From assembly GCA_012960925.1 (NCBI GenBank), contig DUAG01000046.1, forward strand, positions 28,590 through 92,589: a stretch of 64,000 bases of DNA, read 5' to 3'. Shown piece by piece: positions 43,121-51,744 of the stretch. Positions within the stretch are counted from its first letter, which is position 1. Each line of letters opens with the position of its first letter. The translations under genes were made by a program, and so were the position numbers. Below the pieces are notes generated by a model. That model was not told the origin of the DNA, made no database searches, and was given only the letters and a program-made list of their open reading frames with translations. Source of the DNA: Candidatus Manganitrophaceae bacterium. GTDB lineage: Bacteria; Nitrospirota; Nitrospiria; SBBL01; JAADHI01.

Positions 43121-44208
43121 TTTTCCACGCACTCCAGGGCACTGCCTTCCCTATATCCGTTGTTTGTGACGGGGATCATTTCTTCATCTGTAAGTGTGGA
43201 AGGGCTTTCCGATCCGTTCAGCGGTGGGTTGGTCGAGGTTTCTTCCTTGGACCCCTGGGCAGTCGGTTTACGGTCCTGATGGATCAGAGCCATCAGCTTG
43301 GCGACGCGGTCCATTCCTATGTCAGGTTGACCCGAGGTGAGAAGATCATTTGCGAGTACATTCTTTGGGGGCACGCGCAGGTCGCTGGCCAGACCGAGCC
43401 AGGACATAATCTTAAGGACATAATAGCTCAAATCAATTTCCCACCAGTAGAAGCCCTGGTTGGCTGTGGACTGATAGTGATGGTGATTGTTATGCCATCC
43501 CTCGCCACAGGTGAGGAGGGCGATAATCATAGAGTTGCGGCTTGTATCATCTGTGATGAAGCGCCGCCGGCCAAAGACATGTGTTGCGGAATTAACGAGA
43601 AAGGTCCCGTGATAAAGGAGTACCGTGGAGAGAAAGTAACCGACGATGAGTGTAGACCAACCTCCCAGAGCAAAGCAAATTACAGCCAGGAGTACCGTCG
43701 ATGTATACCAATACTTGTCGATCCACCTGAGCTCAGGGAACTTGGTAAGGTCCTTGATCAAATCCAAATGGGGCGTGTGATAACGCTCGCACAATATCCA
43801 TCCGAGATGGCTCCACCAAAATCCGCGAATGGGTGAGTGAACATCCTCTATTTGATCTGAAAAACGATGGTGATGCCGATGATGGGAGGCCCACCAGAAG
43901 ACCCCCTTCTGCCCGGCAGAAGAGCCGCCCACGGCCATAAGAAACTGCATGACCCGATTGAGCTTATAACTCCGGTGTGCGAAATACCGATGGTAGCCCG
44001 CGGTAATGAAGAACATCCGGATGTAGTAGAGGGCAAGGCATACCCCAATGTTTATCCAGGTGATCCCGGTCCAGAAAATTGCCAGGGACACGATGTGAAC
44101 CAAAATAAAGGGGACGCTTTTGAGCCAATCGATTCTTTCCTCCGACGCGAATTGAATCGCATTGAGTAGCTCGTTCTCAGCCACGGCTTGATTTGATGAT
44201 GTTCTCAT
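43117..44208 (-). CDS. Delta-9-type acyl-CoA/acyl-lipid desaturase
   Basis: 363 residues from ATG 44208, fixed by AAGGAGG. Membrane di-iron desaturase with all three His boxes: GYHRYFAHRS near 72, WWASHHRHHHRFSD near 108 and EGWHNNHHHYQS near 245. Four membrane helices flank them. It puts a double bond in fatty-acid chains to tune membrane fluidity. The last 60 residues are a polar tail not found in most desaturases. It heads a four-gene minus-strand group. The 280 bases upstream (44209-44488) contain only a promoter for the divergent gene. Confidence 0.9.
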   Translation of the reverse strand: MRTSSNQAVAENELLNAIQFASEERIDWLKSVPFILVHIVSLAIFWTGITWINIGVCLALYYIRMFFITAGYHRYFAHRSYKLNRVMQFLMAVGGSSAGQKGVFWWASHHRHHHRFSDQIEDVHSPIRGFWWSHLGWILCERYHTPHLDLIKDLTKFPELRWIDKYWYTSTVLLAVICFALGGWSTLIVGYFLSTVLLYHGTFLVNSATHVFGRRRFITDDTSRNSMIIALLTCGEGWHNNHHHYQSTANQGFYWWEIDLSYYVLKIMSWLGLASDLRVPPKNVLANDLLTSGQPDIGMDRVAKLMALIHQDRKPTAQGSKEETSTNPPLNGSESPSTLTDEEMIPVTNNGYREGSALECVEK

Positions 44209-44422
44209 CGATCCTCCTTGAAGTGAATACGCATAACGCACCGCATGATTCTCAGTTTGCGGGGGAGATTCAATCTTAAGTCTCAAAAGCCAAAATATTT
44301 GCGGGTTGCCAATATGGTTTGTGGGTTGAATTGAGACTTCTCTGTCACAGGCACACGAATCTGAAATTATAATCGTCTCAGGCGTATTAATCAAGAGAAA
44401 GATTCAATCCCCCCCACTTTTG

Positions 44423-44451
44423 TTGACACCCTTAAGCCCCTTTGTTATCCT
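44423..44451 (+). promoter_or_regulatory. Predicted promoter of the small membrane protein/CDF genes
   Basis: TTGACA (44423-44428) and TATCCT (44446-44451) with a 17-base spacer, about 38 bases before the ATG at 44489. Confidence 0.5.
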
Positions 44452-44488
44452 ACGTACAGGCGAGACTTGTTGAGGGAATATCTCACGC

Positions 44489-44680
44489 ATGGCAAAAGAA
44501 AAAGGCAGCGGGGTAAAGAATTTGTTAATCAGCCAGGTCCTAGTTGTGTTCTTGCTCTATATTGCCGTGATCTTCTATGAATCTGACCCGCTCATGACCA
44601 AGGTGGTTGTCTTTCTTCTTGCCGCCGGAATTATTCACTTTGCCTGGAAGGGGATAAAGGCGCTTTGGGTTAAACCATAA
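44489..44680 (+). CDS. Small two-helix membrane protein
   Basis: 63 residues: a basic start (MAKEKGSGVKN) and two hydrophobic helices (LLISQVLVVFLLYIAVIFY and VVVFLLAAGIIHFAWKGI). Its stop overlaps the CDF start as TAATG, so it probably serves the transporter or is an independent membrane peptide. Not recognised. Confidence 0.65.
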   Translation: MAKEKGSGVKNLLISQVLVVFLLYIAVIFYESDPLMTKVVVFLLAAGIIHFAWKGIKALWVKP

Positions 44681-45669
44681 TGGGCAGCAAGCACATCTTT
44701 GGCGGAGGGGACACCCTTCATCTTCATGCGCCGAGTTGTGAGATTGACCTCTGCCATACCGCAGAGGAGACGATTCCTGTCAGTGGCTCTGCCCTCGCCT
44801 TCGAGTCAGTCGCGCGGAGAAAACTTTTCTGGGCGATTCTTCTGACGGGTGTTGTAATGGTCATTGAGGTCATCGGAGGGGTGATCTCTAACAGCCTGGC
44901 CCTTCTCTCTGATGCAGGCCATATGTTGACTCATCTCCTGGCCCTATCGATCAGTTTTCTTGCCGTAATGTTTTCGTCCCAACCTGCAACACGAAAAAAA
45001 ACATTTGGTTTTTACCGTCTTGAAATTCTGGCCGCCCTGTTAAACGGGTTCTTGCTTCTGGTGGTAACCGTCTGGATTTTCTATCACGCTTACCAGCGAT
45101 TTTATGCGCCTGAGCCGGTGGCCTCACTTGAGATGATGGCTGTTGCCTTCATCGGACTGGTGACCAACCTCGTGACGGTTTTCCTCCTGAAGCCGTCGAC
45201 AGAGAAGAGCATTAATTTTAAATCGGCCTTCCTTCACATCATGGGGGATACGCTCTCCTCCGGAGGTGTTGTGCTGGCGGCAGGGGTCATTTATTTTACA
45301 GACTGGTGGTTTCTCGACCCTCTGGTCAGTGTGGCCATTTCCCTCCTGATTCTTTATTGGTCTTTTCGGCTCATAATGGATTCCATCGATATCCTTCTTG
45401 AGGCCACGCCGAAAGAGATTGATCCGGACCGTGTTGCCGAGGCGGTACAGGTGATCGAAGAGGTGCGGGATGTTCATGATGTGCATGTCTGGACACTCAC
45501 CTCCGGGATGTATGCCCTGTCGGCACATGTCGCGGTGCGGGACATGCCGTTGAAGGACACGACACATCTGTTGAGAAAGATTAATTTCCTTCTTTGTCAG
45601 CGCTTCAAGATCGGCCATGCCGCGATTCAGCTTGAGGCTGCATCCACAGTACCCCCTTTACAGAAATAA
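44680..45669 (+). CDS. Cation diffusion facilitator (Zn/Co/Cd efflux type)
   Basis: 329 residues with about six membrane helices and a cytoplasmic C-terminal ferredoxin-like domain (HDVHVWTLTSGMYALSAHV). The helix-5 metal motif is the usual HxxxD (HIMGD), but the helix-2 motif is HxxxH (GHMLTHLLALSI) where HxxxD or DxxxD is usual. A short His-rich N-tail (LHLHAPSC) may gather metal. It exports divalent cations in exchange for protons. Metal specificity may be shifted by the HxxxH site. Confidence 0.88.
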   Translation: MGSKHIFGGGDTLHLHAPSCEIDLCHTAEETIPVSGSALAFESVARRKLFWAILLTGVVMVIEVIGGVISNSLALLSDAGHMLTHLLALSISFLAVMFSSQPATRKKTFGFYRLEILAALLNGFLLLVVTVWIFYHAYQRFYAPEPVASLEMMAVAFIGLVTNLVTVFLLKPSTEKSINFKSAFLHIMGDTLSSGGVVLAAGVIYFTDWWFLDPLVSVAISLLILYWSFRLIMDSIDILLEATPKEIDPDRVAEAVQVIEEVRDVHDVHVWTLTSGMYALSAHVAVRDMPLKDTTHLLRKINFLLCQRFKIGHAAIQLEAASTVPPLQK

Positions 45670-45705
45670 CAAAAGAATCAGGAATGCTTTGAATCGTTAC
45701 AATAA

Positions 45706-45864
45706 GGAACCACTGAATAAGTCATGAATTGTTTTTTCAGGGCAAAAATGTCTCGCTTCTGCGTTGCAAATTTTGAAAATAGCAGGCTATTCTCTGCGAT
45801 TTACGCCTTGAATCGAAACATTCTATCTCCCGAAAAATTCAACCGAGACTTAATCAGAGGTTCC
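45706..45864. mobile_element. MITE-like repeat R2, copy b
   Basis: 159 bases with 18-base ends GGAACCACTGAATAAGTC and GACTTAATCAGAGGTTCC (16 of 18 pair). Compared with copy a it lacks about 14 bases in the middle. It ends 9 bases before the GTG start of the amino-acid dehydrogenase gene, so the only AGAGG-like ribosome site for that gene lies in the right end of the element. Confidence 0.8.
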
Positions 45865-45872
45865 AGAATAAG

Positions 45873-46928
45873 GTGACCATTAACCTGTTTGAACAGATGA
45901 AGGGCGACGGGCATGAACAGGTTCTGTTCTGTTCTGACCCCGCTTCCGGACTTCAGGCGATGATTGCCATCCATGACACACGGCTTGGCCCTGCCTTGGG
46001 CGGCTGCCGTATGTGGCCCTATCCCTCGTTCGAGGCGGCGCTCTCTGATGTCCTTCAACTTTCAAAGGCAATGACCTACAAGGCCGCTATCAGCGGCCTT
46101 CCGCTCGGCGGTGGGAAGAGTGTCATTTGGGGAGATCCGAAAAAAGAGAAGACCCCGGAACGCCTGACGGCATTCGCAAGGCATGTGGCCACGCTGAGAG
46201 GGCGTTACCTGGTTGCTGAAGATGTTGGCATCGGTCTTGACGATATTGAGCAGATACGAAAGATTACCCCATATGTTGCCGGATATTCTCTGGAAGAGGG
46301 GGGAAGCGGCGATCCTTCTCCCGCAACGGCCTATGGGGTTTTTTGCGGGATGCGGGCCTGTCTCCAGGAAGTAAGTGGAGAGGATTCTTTTGAGGGGAAG
46401 CGGGTTGCTATTCAGGGAATTGGGAAGGTCGGTTACGCGCTGGCCGCATTGCTTCATCAAGAAGGTGTCCGTCTCTATGTCTCCGATATGGACCCTGAGC
46501 GGGTTGCGATGGCGAGTCGGGATTTTGGGGCCGACCCCCTCCTGGGGCACGAGATCTACCGGGTGGACTGCGATATTTACGCCCCCTGCGCCCTGGGCGG
46601 AAGCATTAATGAGCGGACTATCCCGCGCCTCTCCTGTCGGATTGTCGCCGGAGCGGCCAACAATCAACTGGAGCGCCCGGAAGTGGCCGCAATGTTAGAC
46701 GCGGCGCATATTCTCTATGCCCCCGATTATGTCATCAACGCGGGTGGCTTGATCAATATTGCCGAAGAGTTAACGGAATATTCAAAAGAGAAGGCTTACC
46801 GAAAGATCGCCAAAATCCAGCCACGCCTGGGGAACGTGTTTTCTCTCGCGAAGAAAGCGTCAATCACAAGCGCTGAGGCGGCAAATCGATTGGCGGTTAA
46901 GAGATTGGAAGCGGGGGGCAATGAGTAA
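45873..46928 (+). CDS. Leu/Phe/Val/Glu-family amino-acid dehydrogenase
   Basis: 351 residues. The N-terminus INLFEQMKGDGHEQVLFC and the substrate loop HDTRLGPALGGCRMWPY are those of leucine/phenylalanine dehydrogenases. The catalytic Lys is in LPLGGGKSVI near residue 81, and the NAD site is GIGKVGYALA near 182. It oxidatively deaminates branched-chain or aromatic amino acids to 2-oxoacids. The start is GTG at 45873, just 9 bases after repeat R2b, so the native 5' region may have been replaced. It overlaps the next gene by 8 bases. Confidence 0.87.
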   Translation: MTINLFEQMKGDGHEQVLFCSDPASGLQAMIAIHDTRLGPALGGCRMWPYPSFEAALSDVLQLSKAMTYKAAISGLPLGGGKSVIWGDPKKEKTPERLTAFARHVATLRGRYLVAEDVGIGLDDIEQIRKITPYVAGYSLEEGGSGDPSPATAYGVFCGMRACLQEVSGEDSFEGKRVAIQGIGKVGYALAALLHQEGVRLYVSDMDPERVAMASRDFGADPLLGHEIYRVDCDIYAPCALGGSINERTIPRLSCRIVAGAANNQLERPEVAAMLDAAHILYAPDYVINAGGLINIAEELTEYSKEKAYRKIAKIQPRLGNVFSLAKKASITSAEAANRLAVKRLEAGGNE

Positions 46929-47310
46929 ATTAAAGGGGGGAGACCGTGTCTGGAGAGGGATCATTGGCGTAATCCTTTCTTTGTCTTACTATGTTTCACC
47001 TGAACAAATGATGCCGGTCTCCGGCAGGGGGATTGTTATTTTCCTGATCTTTCTCTTCTTTGTTATTCTCCCGGACCTCAAGGGCTTGAGGGGCGGGGCC
47101 GTTGCCGGTTTTCTATCCCTGGCCTTTGCCGGGATGGGCCACCTCTATGTGAGGCAATACGCAAGGGCTTTCCTCTTTTCCCTCGGAGGAGTTTTTTCCT
47201 ATATGATTTCCAACTATTCGCCAAAAAGTGTTTTGTTTAACATTCTCATTTTTATCATCTCAGCCGTAGACTCCTTCTCCTTTGGAAAGCGGGGGTTCGG
47301 GATTTTTTGA
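46921..47310 (+). CDS. Small membrane protein of unknown function
   Basis: 129 residues with about four hydrophobic helices (VIFLIFLFFVILP, AVAGFLSLAFAGMGHLYV, AFLFSLGGVFSYMIS, VLFNILIFIISAV). The GMGHLYVRQYARAFL segment resembles the turn in TM2/DUF5683-like small membrane proteins (G-x-G-x-x-Y). It overlaps the dehydrogenase gene and so is probably in its operon. Confidence 0.65.
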   Translation: MSKLKGGDRVWRGIIGVILSLSYYVSPEQMMPVSGRGIVIFLIFLFFVILPDLKGLRGGAVAGFLSLAFAGMGHLYVRQYARAFLFSLGGVFSYMISNYSPKSVLFNILIFIISAVDSFSFGKRGFGIF

Positions 47311-47432
47311 ATCGTCTGCTTTCTTCTTTCTCCAGGATGCCTGCAAAAGTCTGATATGGCCCGCGCCAGAATTTGAAGCTACCCAAGCCCTCTTCCAAAA
47401 TAGTATAATGAAGGGAGTTGTGGGGTCTTAAA

Positions 47433-48359
47433 ATGGATCGTCCAGGGGGATGGAAATCCGAACAGTTATGGGCCGGGCTGAATCGTCCGGATGCGGAGAT
47501 TCCAGATATTTCAATCGTTGGAATCCCTTATGACGGCGCGGCCTGTTATCGAGCCGGTGCTGCAGAGGCTCCGAATCGTATCCGGATGCTCTCTGCTGAA
47601 ATCCCTCCTGTCCTCGAAACCAGGGAAATCCTCAAGGAGCTCGTGGTTCGGGACAATGGCAATCTTCAGTGGACTGGAGATTTTGTTGCCGCCCATCCAC
47701 TGATCGAGGAAGAGATTACAAGACGGGTCACTTCCTCGTTTGTCCTAACGCTGGGTGGAGACCATTCAGTTTCGATCCCGGTTTTCCGTGCGATCAGTCG
47801 TCAGGCGAATGAAAAGATCGCACTGATTTATGTGGATGCCCACACGGATCTCTCCAATCGCTTTCGTGATTCCCCTTACTCCAATGGCTGCCCTTTGCGT
47901 CGTGCGATGGAGGAAGAACAGTTTTCTCCGGATTGGACCGTCCTGGTCGGAACCCGTTGTTTCGAGATGGAAGGGCTTCAGTTCATACAGGACAAGAAAA
48001 TGAAGGTCTTCCCGGCCCATGAGATCGTCGAGCGGGGGATGCAGGCGGTGGCCCGAGATATTATCAAGCAGTTCGAAGGCCTTTCCAATGTTTATCTCTC
48101 AATCGATATCGATGCCCTCGACCCGGCCTTTGCGCCAGGGACGGGAATCCCGGATGGCGGGGGTCTCAGCACCCGCGATTTGATCACCCTGATTCGTGCC
48201 CTTGATCCCCTTCCACTCATCTCGGCGGACCTGGTTGAGGTCTCTCCCCCATTGGATCATTCTGATATCACCAGCTTTGCCGCGCTCCGGATCATTATGG
48301 AGATTTTTGGCCTGGTCGAACGGAGGAGATCTCTTGGAAAACGGATCTCTCTGATGTGA
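47433..48359 (+). CDS. Agmatinase/arginase-family ureohydrolase
   Basis: 308 residues from ATG 47433. The binuclear Mn site has GGDHSVS near residue 112, YVDAHTDLSN near 138 and SIDIDALDPAFAPGTG near 220, all metal ligands present. The pattern fits agmatinase (agmatine to putrescine and urea) better than arginase, but guanidino-acid hydrolases are also possible. It precedes a class III aminotransferase, so a polyamine or GABA catabolic route is plausible. Confidence 0.85.
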   Translation: MDRPGGWKSEQLWAGLNRPDAEIPDISIVGIPYDGAACYRAGAAEAPNRIRMLSAEIPPVLETREILKELVVRDNGNLQWTGDFVAAHPLIEEEITRRVTSSFVLTLGGDHSVSIPVFRAISRQANEKIALIYVDAHTDLSNRFRDSPYSNGCPLRRAMEEEQFSPDWTVLVGTRCFEMEGLQFIQDKKMKVFPAHEIVERGMQAVARDIIKQFEGLSNVYLSIDIDALDPAFAPGTGIPDGGGLSTRDLITLIRALDPLPLISADLVEVSPPLDHSDITSFAALRIIMEIFGLVERRRSLGKRISLM

Positions 48360-48427
48360 GACCACATTGCGAGTAAATACGCCGCCTTCCCAATGCGGGG
48401 TTTTTCAATGGAAAAAGGAGGCCTGCG

Positions 48428-49806
48428 ATGAAGAGAAAAGAGCGCTCTGTTCCTTTTGTTCAATCAGAATCTTCCGAAAACGTCCTGAAAGACTTCCCGG
48501 TCCGTATGCAAAAGAGTGGGTCGCCCGAGACCACGCCGTCCTTTCGCCTTCGGTCACGCGCAGTTATCCTTTTGTCGTTGAATCGGCCAAAGGCTGTGCC
48601 ATGACCGATGTCGATGGAAATCGCTTCATCGATTTTACATCCGGTATTGCGGTAACCAATACCGGCCATTGCCATCCAAAAATCACCCGGGCGATTACCA
48701 CCCAGGCCTCACGGCTTATTCATATGTCGGGGACAGACTTCTACTATCCCTCCGAGGTGGTTTTGGCTGAGGGACTTGTTCGGATTTCACCCGGTCCAGG
48801 GCCCAAAAAAGTCTTTTTTACCAATTCCGGGACAGAATCCATCGAGGCGGCCATGAAGCTGACCCGCTATCAGTCTCGGCGTCCCTACTATCGCGCGTTT
48901 ACAGGCGGATTCCATGGGCGAAGCATGGGAGCGCTTTCTTTAACCGCAAGCAAGTCGAGCCATCGGAAAGGGTTCGCGCCTTTGATTCCGGGAGTCGTTC
49001 ATGCACCCTATCCCAATCCCTATCGTCCCTTTAAGGGGGTATCGTCTCAGGACTCTGTAGAGCACACCCTTTACTGGATCCGAGAGATCGCATTCAGGCA
49101 GATCGTGCCTCCGGAAGAGGTGGCGGCCATTTTTGTTGAGGCGATTCAGGGAGAAGGCGGATATATCATTCCGCCAACGCACTTTTTAAAGGAACTTTCT
49201 TTGTTGGCGAAGGAGTTTGGTATCCTGATAGTCGTCGATGAGATCCAGACCGGGATGGGCCGCACCGGAAGGATGTTTGCCTCAGACCATATTAACTTTC
49301 AGCCGGATGTGATGACCCTGGCGAAAGGCCTTGCGTCTGGACTCCCCCTGGGGGCAATGGTTGCCCGGTCTTCTCTGATGGATGTATGGGAATCCGGGGC
49401 ACATGCCAACACCTTCGGGGGAAACCCTATCGCGTGCGAGGCAGCCCTCGCGACCATTGATCTTTTGGAGACAGGATTGATTCAAAATGCGGAGAAGATT
49501 GGAAAATTCCTCCTGGCCCGACTGGAAATCATGAAAAAAGATCATCGCCTGATCGGAGATGTCCGTGGCCTTGGACTCATGATCGGCATCGAACTGGTCC
49601 GGGACCGAGAGACGAAGGAGATGGCCATCTTGGAGCGGGATCGGATTGTCCAACGCTGTTTTGAAAAAGGACTTCTGACCCTGGGTTGCGGTCAAAACGT
49701 GCTTCGCTTCATGCCCCCTCTTGTAATTTCCAAAAAGGAGGCGGAGACCGCGCTCTCTTTATTTGAAGAGGCCTTGACTGAAGTGGAAAAGGAGAAAGTC
49801 GCCTGA
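48428..49806 (+). pseudogene. Class III aminotransferase (GabT/acetylornithine type), N-terminal frameshift
   Basis: The body (from about 48500) is a complete PLP aminotransferase: DVDGNRFIDFTSGIAV, GTESIEAAMKLTRYQ, FHGRSMGALSLTASK, VDEIQTGMGRTGRMFA, and the PLP Lys in TLAKGLASGLPLGA. It fits 4-aminobutyrate or related aminotransferases. The expected start, MKRKERSVPFVQ (ATG 48428 with AGGAGG 7 bases upstream), is in a different frame from LPGPYAKEWVARD; one base is missing between 48464 and 48500. Without that start the body frame has only a weak TTG/GTG entry upstream. It is a sequencing error or a recent mutation; the rest is well conserved. Confidence 0.8.
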
Positions 49807-49871
49807 TCCCTGGAAGTGAGCCTCTGAGACAGGATCTCTCCCGAATCCCGGGATTGGAGTCTAAAATTTGT

Positions 49872-49901
49872 TTGACAGGCCTAGAGGTGCTTCCCTATAA
49901 T
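49872..49901 (+). promoter_or_regulatory. Predicted strong promoter of the yceD-rpmF-plsX-fab operon
   Basis: TTGACA (49872-49877) and TATAAT (49896-49901), both perfect, with an 18-base spacer. Transcription would start near 49908, only a few bases before the first ATG. Confidence 0.75.
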
Positions 49902-49912
49902 CAATCGTTTTG

Positions 49913-50449
49913 ATGGTCGGAATGAAAATGGAGATAAAGGTTCAGGATATTCCGAGCGAGGGGTTGTTGCTTTCCTGCGAGGAGGACCCTTCTCTTTGGG
50001 GCCTGGAGAAAAAAGAAGTCTCTATAGAGGGGAAGATTCGTGTCCGGCTGAAGGCGGTTAGACATAATGAGGATAATGTCTATATTCGTGGCGCCATTGA
50101 AGCGGGGATTTTTTCCGAATGTGGCCGTTGCCTGATTCATTATGTGGAGCAGGTTCGGTCTGATTTTCAGATTGATTATGTGCCCATGCCGCAGATCCCC
50201 CTGGAAGAAGAACTTATACTTTCACGCGAAGAGCTTGAGATCAATTATTATGAGGGGGATCAAATCGATATCAATGATGAGATTAGGAGTCAGCTATTTC
50301 TGACGATTCCGATGCGTCCGCTCTGTAAGCCGGATTGCCTCGGCCTCTGTCCTCATTGTGGAGAGAACTTGAACCAGAAGCCTTGTTCCTGTCCCGCAGA
50401 ACTTCCTGATGCGCGATGGGCGAAGTTAAAGAACATATTGAACAAATAA
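49913..50449 (+). CDS. yceD: YceD/DUF177-family protein
   Basis: 178 residues if the ATG at 49913 is used; ATG at 49922 or 49928 is also possible and none has a Shine-Dalgarno. The family marks are MEIKVQDIPSEGLLL at the start, ECGRCLIHYVEQVRSDF near 67, and the Cys-rich end CKPDCLGLCPHCGENLN that likely binds zinc. YceD accompanies rpmF in most bacteria and acts in 23S rRNA or ribosome formation. First gene of the lipid operon. Confidence 0.88.
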   Translation: MVGMKMEIKVQDIPSEGLLLSCEEDPSLWGLEKKEVSIEGKIRVRLKAVRHNEDNVYIRGAIEAGIFSECGRCLIHYVEQVRSDFQIDYVPMPQIPLEEELILSREELEINYYEGDQIDINDEIRSQLFLTIPMRPLCKPDCLGLCPHCGENLNQKPCSCPAELPDARWAKLKNILNK

Positions 50450-50458
50450 GGAGAAAAG

Positions 50459-50641
50459 ATGCCGCATCCAAAACACAAACAATCAAAATCGAGACGGGAT
50501 AAGAGAAGATCCCATATGAGCCTGAAGACTCCGGGCGTTGTGCGCTGTCCCCAGTGTCAGGAGCCGCGCATTCCACATCGCGTCTGCATGAATTGTGGAA
50601 CATATAAGGGCCGGGAAGTCGTCGCGGTGAAAGAAATATAG
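50459..50641 (+). CDS. rpmF: Ribosomal protein L32
   Basis: 60 residues, the normal L32: N-terminal [17 protein letters not shown], then a zinc ribbon with Cys pairs CPQC and CMNC, ending [12 protein letters not shown]. The Shine-Dalgarno AAGGAG is right before the ATG. The yceD-rpmF-plsX order is conserved across bacteria. Confidence 0.96.
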   Translation: MPHPKHKQSKSRRDKRRSHMSLKTPGVVRCPQCQEPRIPHRVCMNCGTYKGREVVAVKEI

Positions 50642-50675
50642 GGAAACTCAAACTCTCCCATCTGTATGAGGTGTT

Positions 50676-51701
50676 ATGAAAATTGCGTTGGATGCGATGG
50701 GAGGGGATCACGCTCCTGAGACGATCGTCGAAGGAGCTGTCTTGGCGGCTCGAGATCTGGACGTCGAGATCATTCTCGTCGGGGACGAAAAGAAGGTTGA
50801 GACTGCGCTCTCCCGCCATGTGACTACGGGCCTACCTTTATCGATCGTTCATGCCTCACAGAAGGTCGAAATGGAGGATTCTCCTTCCTCTGTGATTCGA
50901 AAGAAAAGAAATTCTTCCATCTGGATTGCAACCGAACTGGTCAAGAAATCGGAAGCCGTTGCTGTGATCAGCGCCGGAAATACCGGGGCCACGATGGCGA
51001 GTTCACTCTTTGTCCTGGGGCCGCTCTCCGGGGTTGAACGCCCGGCGATTGCCACCCTTCTTCCAACATTGAAAGGGCAGGCGGTTTTGATTGATGTTGG
51101 TGCGAATGTCGATTGCAAACCGCAGCATCTTTTCCAGTTTGCGATTATGGGGGCGATGTATGCCGAAAAAATCCTGGGCATTCCGGAACCCTCCGTGGGT
51201 CTCCTCAGCATTGGAGAAGAAGACACAAAAGGGAACGAGTTGACGAAAGAAGTCTTCAAGATGTTGAAGAAGAGTTCCCTCGCCTTTGTCGGAAATGTGG
51301 AGGGCAGAGATGTCTATTCGGGGGATACCGATGTTGTGGTCTGCGATGGCTTTATAGGGAACGTTGCGCTCAAGATTTCTGAAGGACTTTCTGATGCCAT
51401 TATTAAATTTCTTAAACGGGAAATTATGGCTTCCCCCATGGGAAAACTGGGCTACTTTTTTTTGAAGCCTTCGTTTGCACGGTTTAAAAAGAAGATTGAC
51501 TATGCTGAGTATGGGGGAGCCCCTCTTTTGGGCGTGGATGGCATCACCATTATTTGTCATGGAAACTCTTCGGGACATGCGATCATGAATGCGGTTCGCG
51601 TTGCGAGGGATTTCCATAAGAAGGGGATGAATCGTCACATCAAAGAACAGATTGGAACGCAAATGCAACTTTCCAGCCCCTTGGTTGAAAAGAAGTTATG
51701 A
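50676..51701 (+). CDS. plsX: Phosphate acyltransferase PlsX
   Basis: Makes acyl-phosphate from acyl-ACP for phospholipid synthesis. 341 residues. N-terminal KIALDAMGGDHAPE, then SAGNTGATMA near 88, IDVGANVDCKP near 140, and EYGGAPLLGVDG near 285 are all PlsX signatures. Follows rpmF in the standard order. Confidence 0.95.
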   Translation: MKIALDAMGGDHAPETIVEGAVLAARDLDVEIILVGDEKKVETALSRHVTTGLPLSIVHASQKVEMEDSPSSVIRKKRNSSIWIATELVKKSEAVAVISAGNTGATMASSLFVLGPLSGVERPAIATLLPTLKGQAVLIDVGANVDCKPQHLFQFAIMGAMYAEKILGIPEPSVGLLSIGEEDTKGNELTKEVFKMLKKSSLAFVGNVEGRDVYSGDTDVVVCDGFIGNVALKISEGLSDAIIKFLKREIMASPMGKLGYFFLKPSFARFKKKIDYAEYGGAPLLGVDGITIICHGNSSGHAIMNAVRVARDFHKKGMNRHIKEQIGTQMQLSSPLVEKKL

Positions 51702-51744
51702 TCAATCGCATGACTTCTCGTAAGGCGCTTTTAATGATGGCAAT

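Noticed and set aside
48428..48530. Programmed frameshifting in the class III aminotransferase.
   Set aside because: No slippery heptamer is in the zero frame near the shift point, unlike metF.
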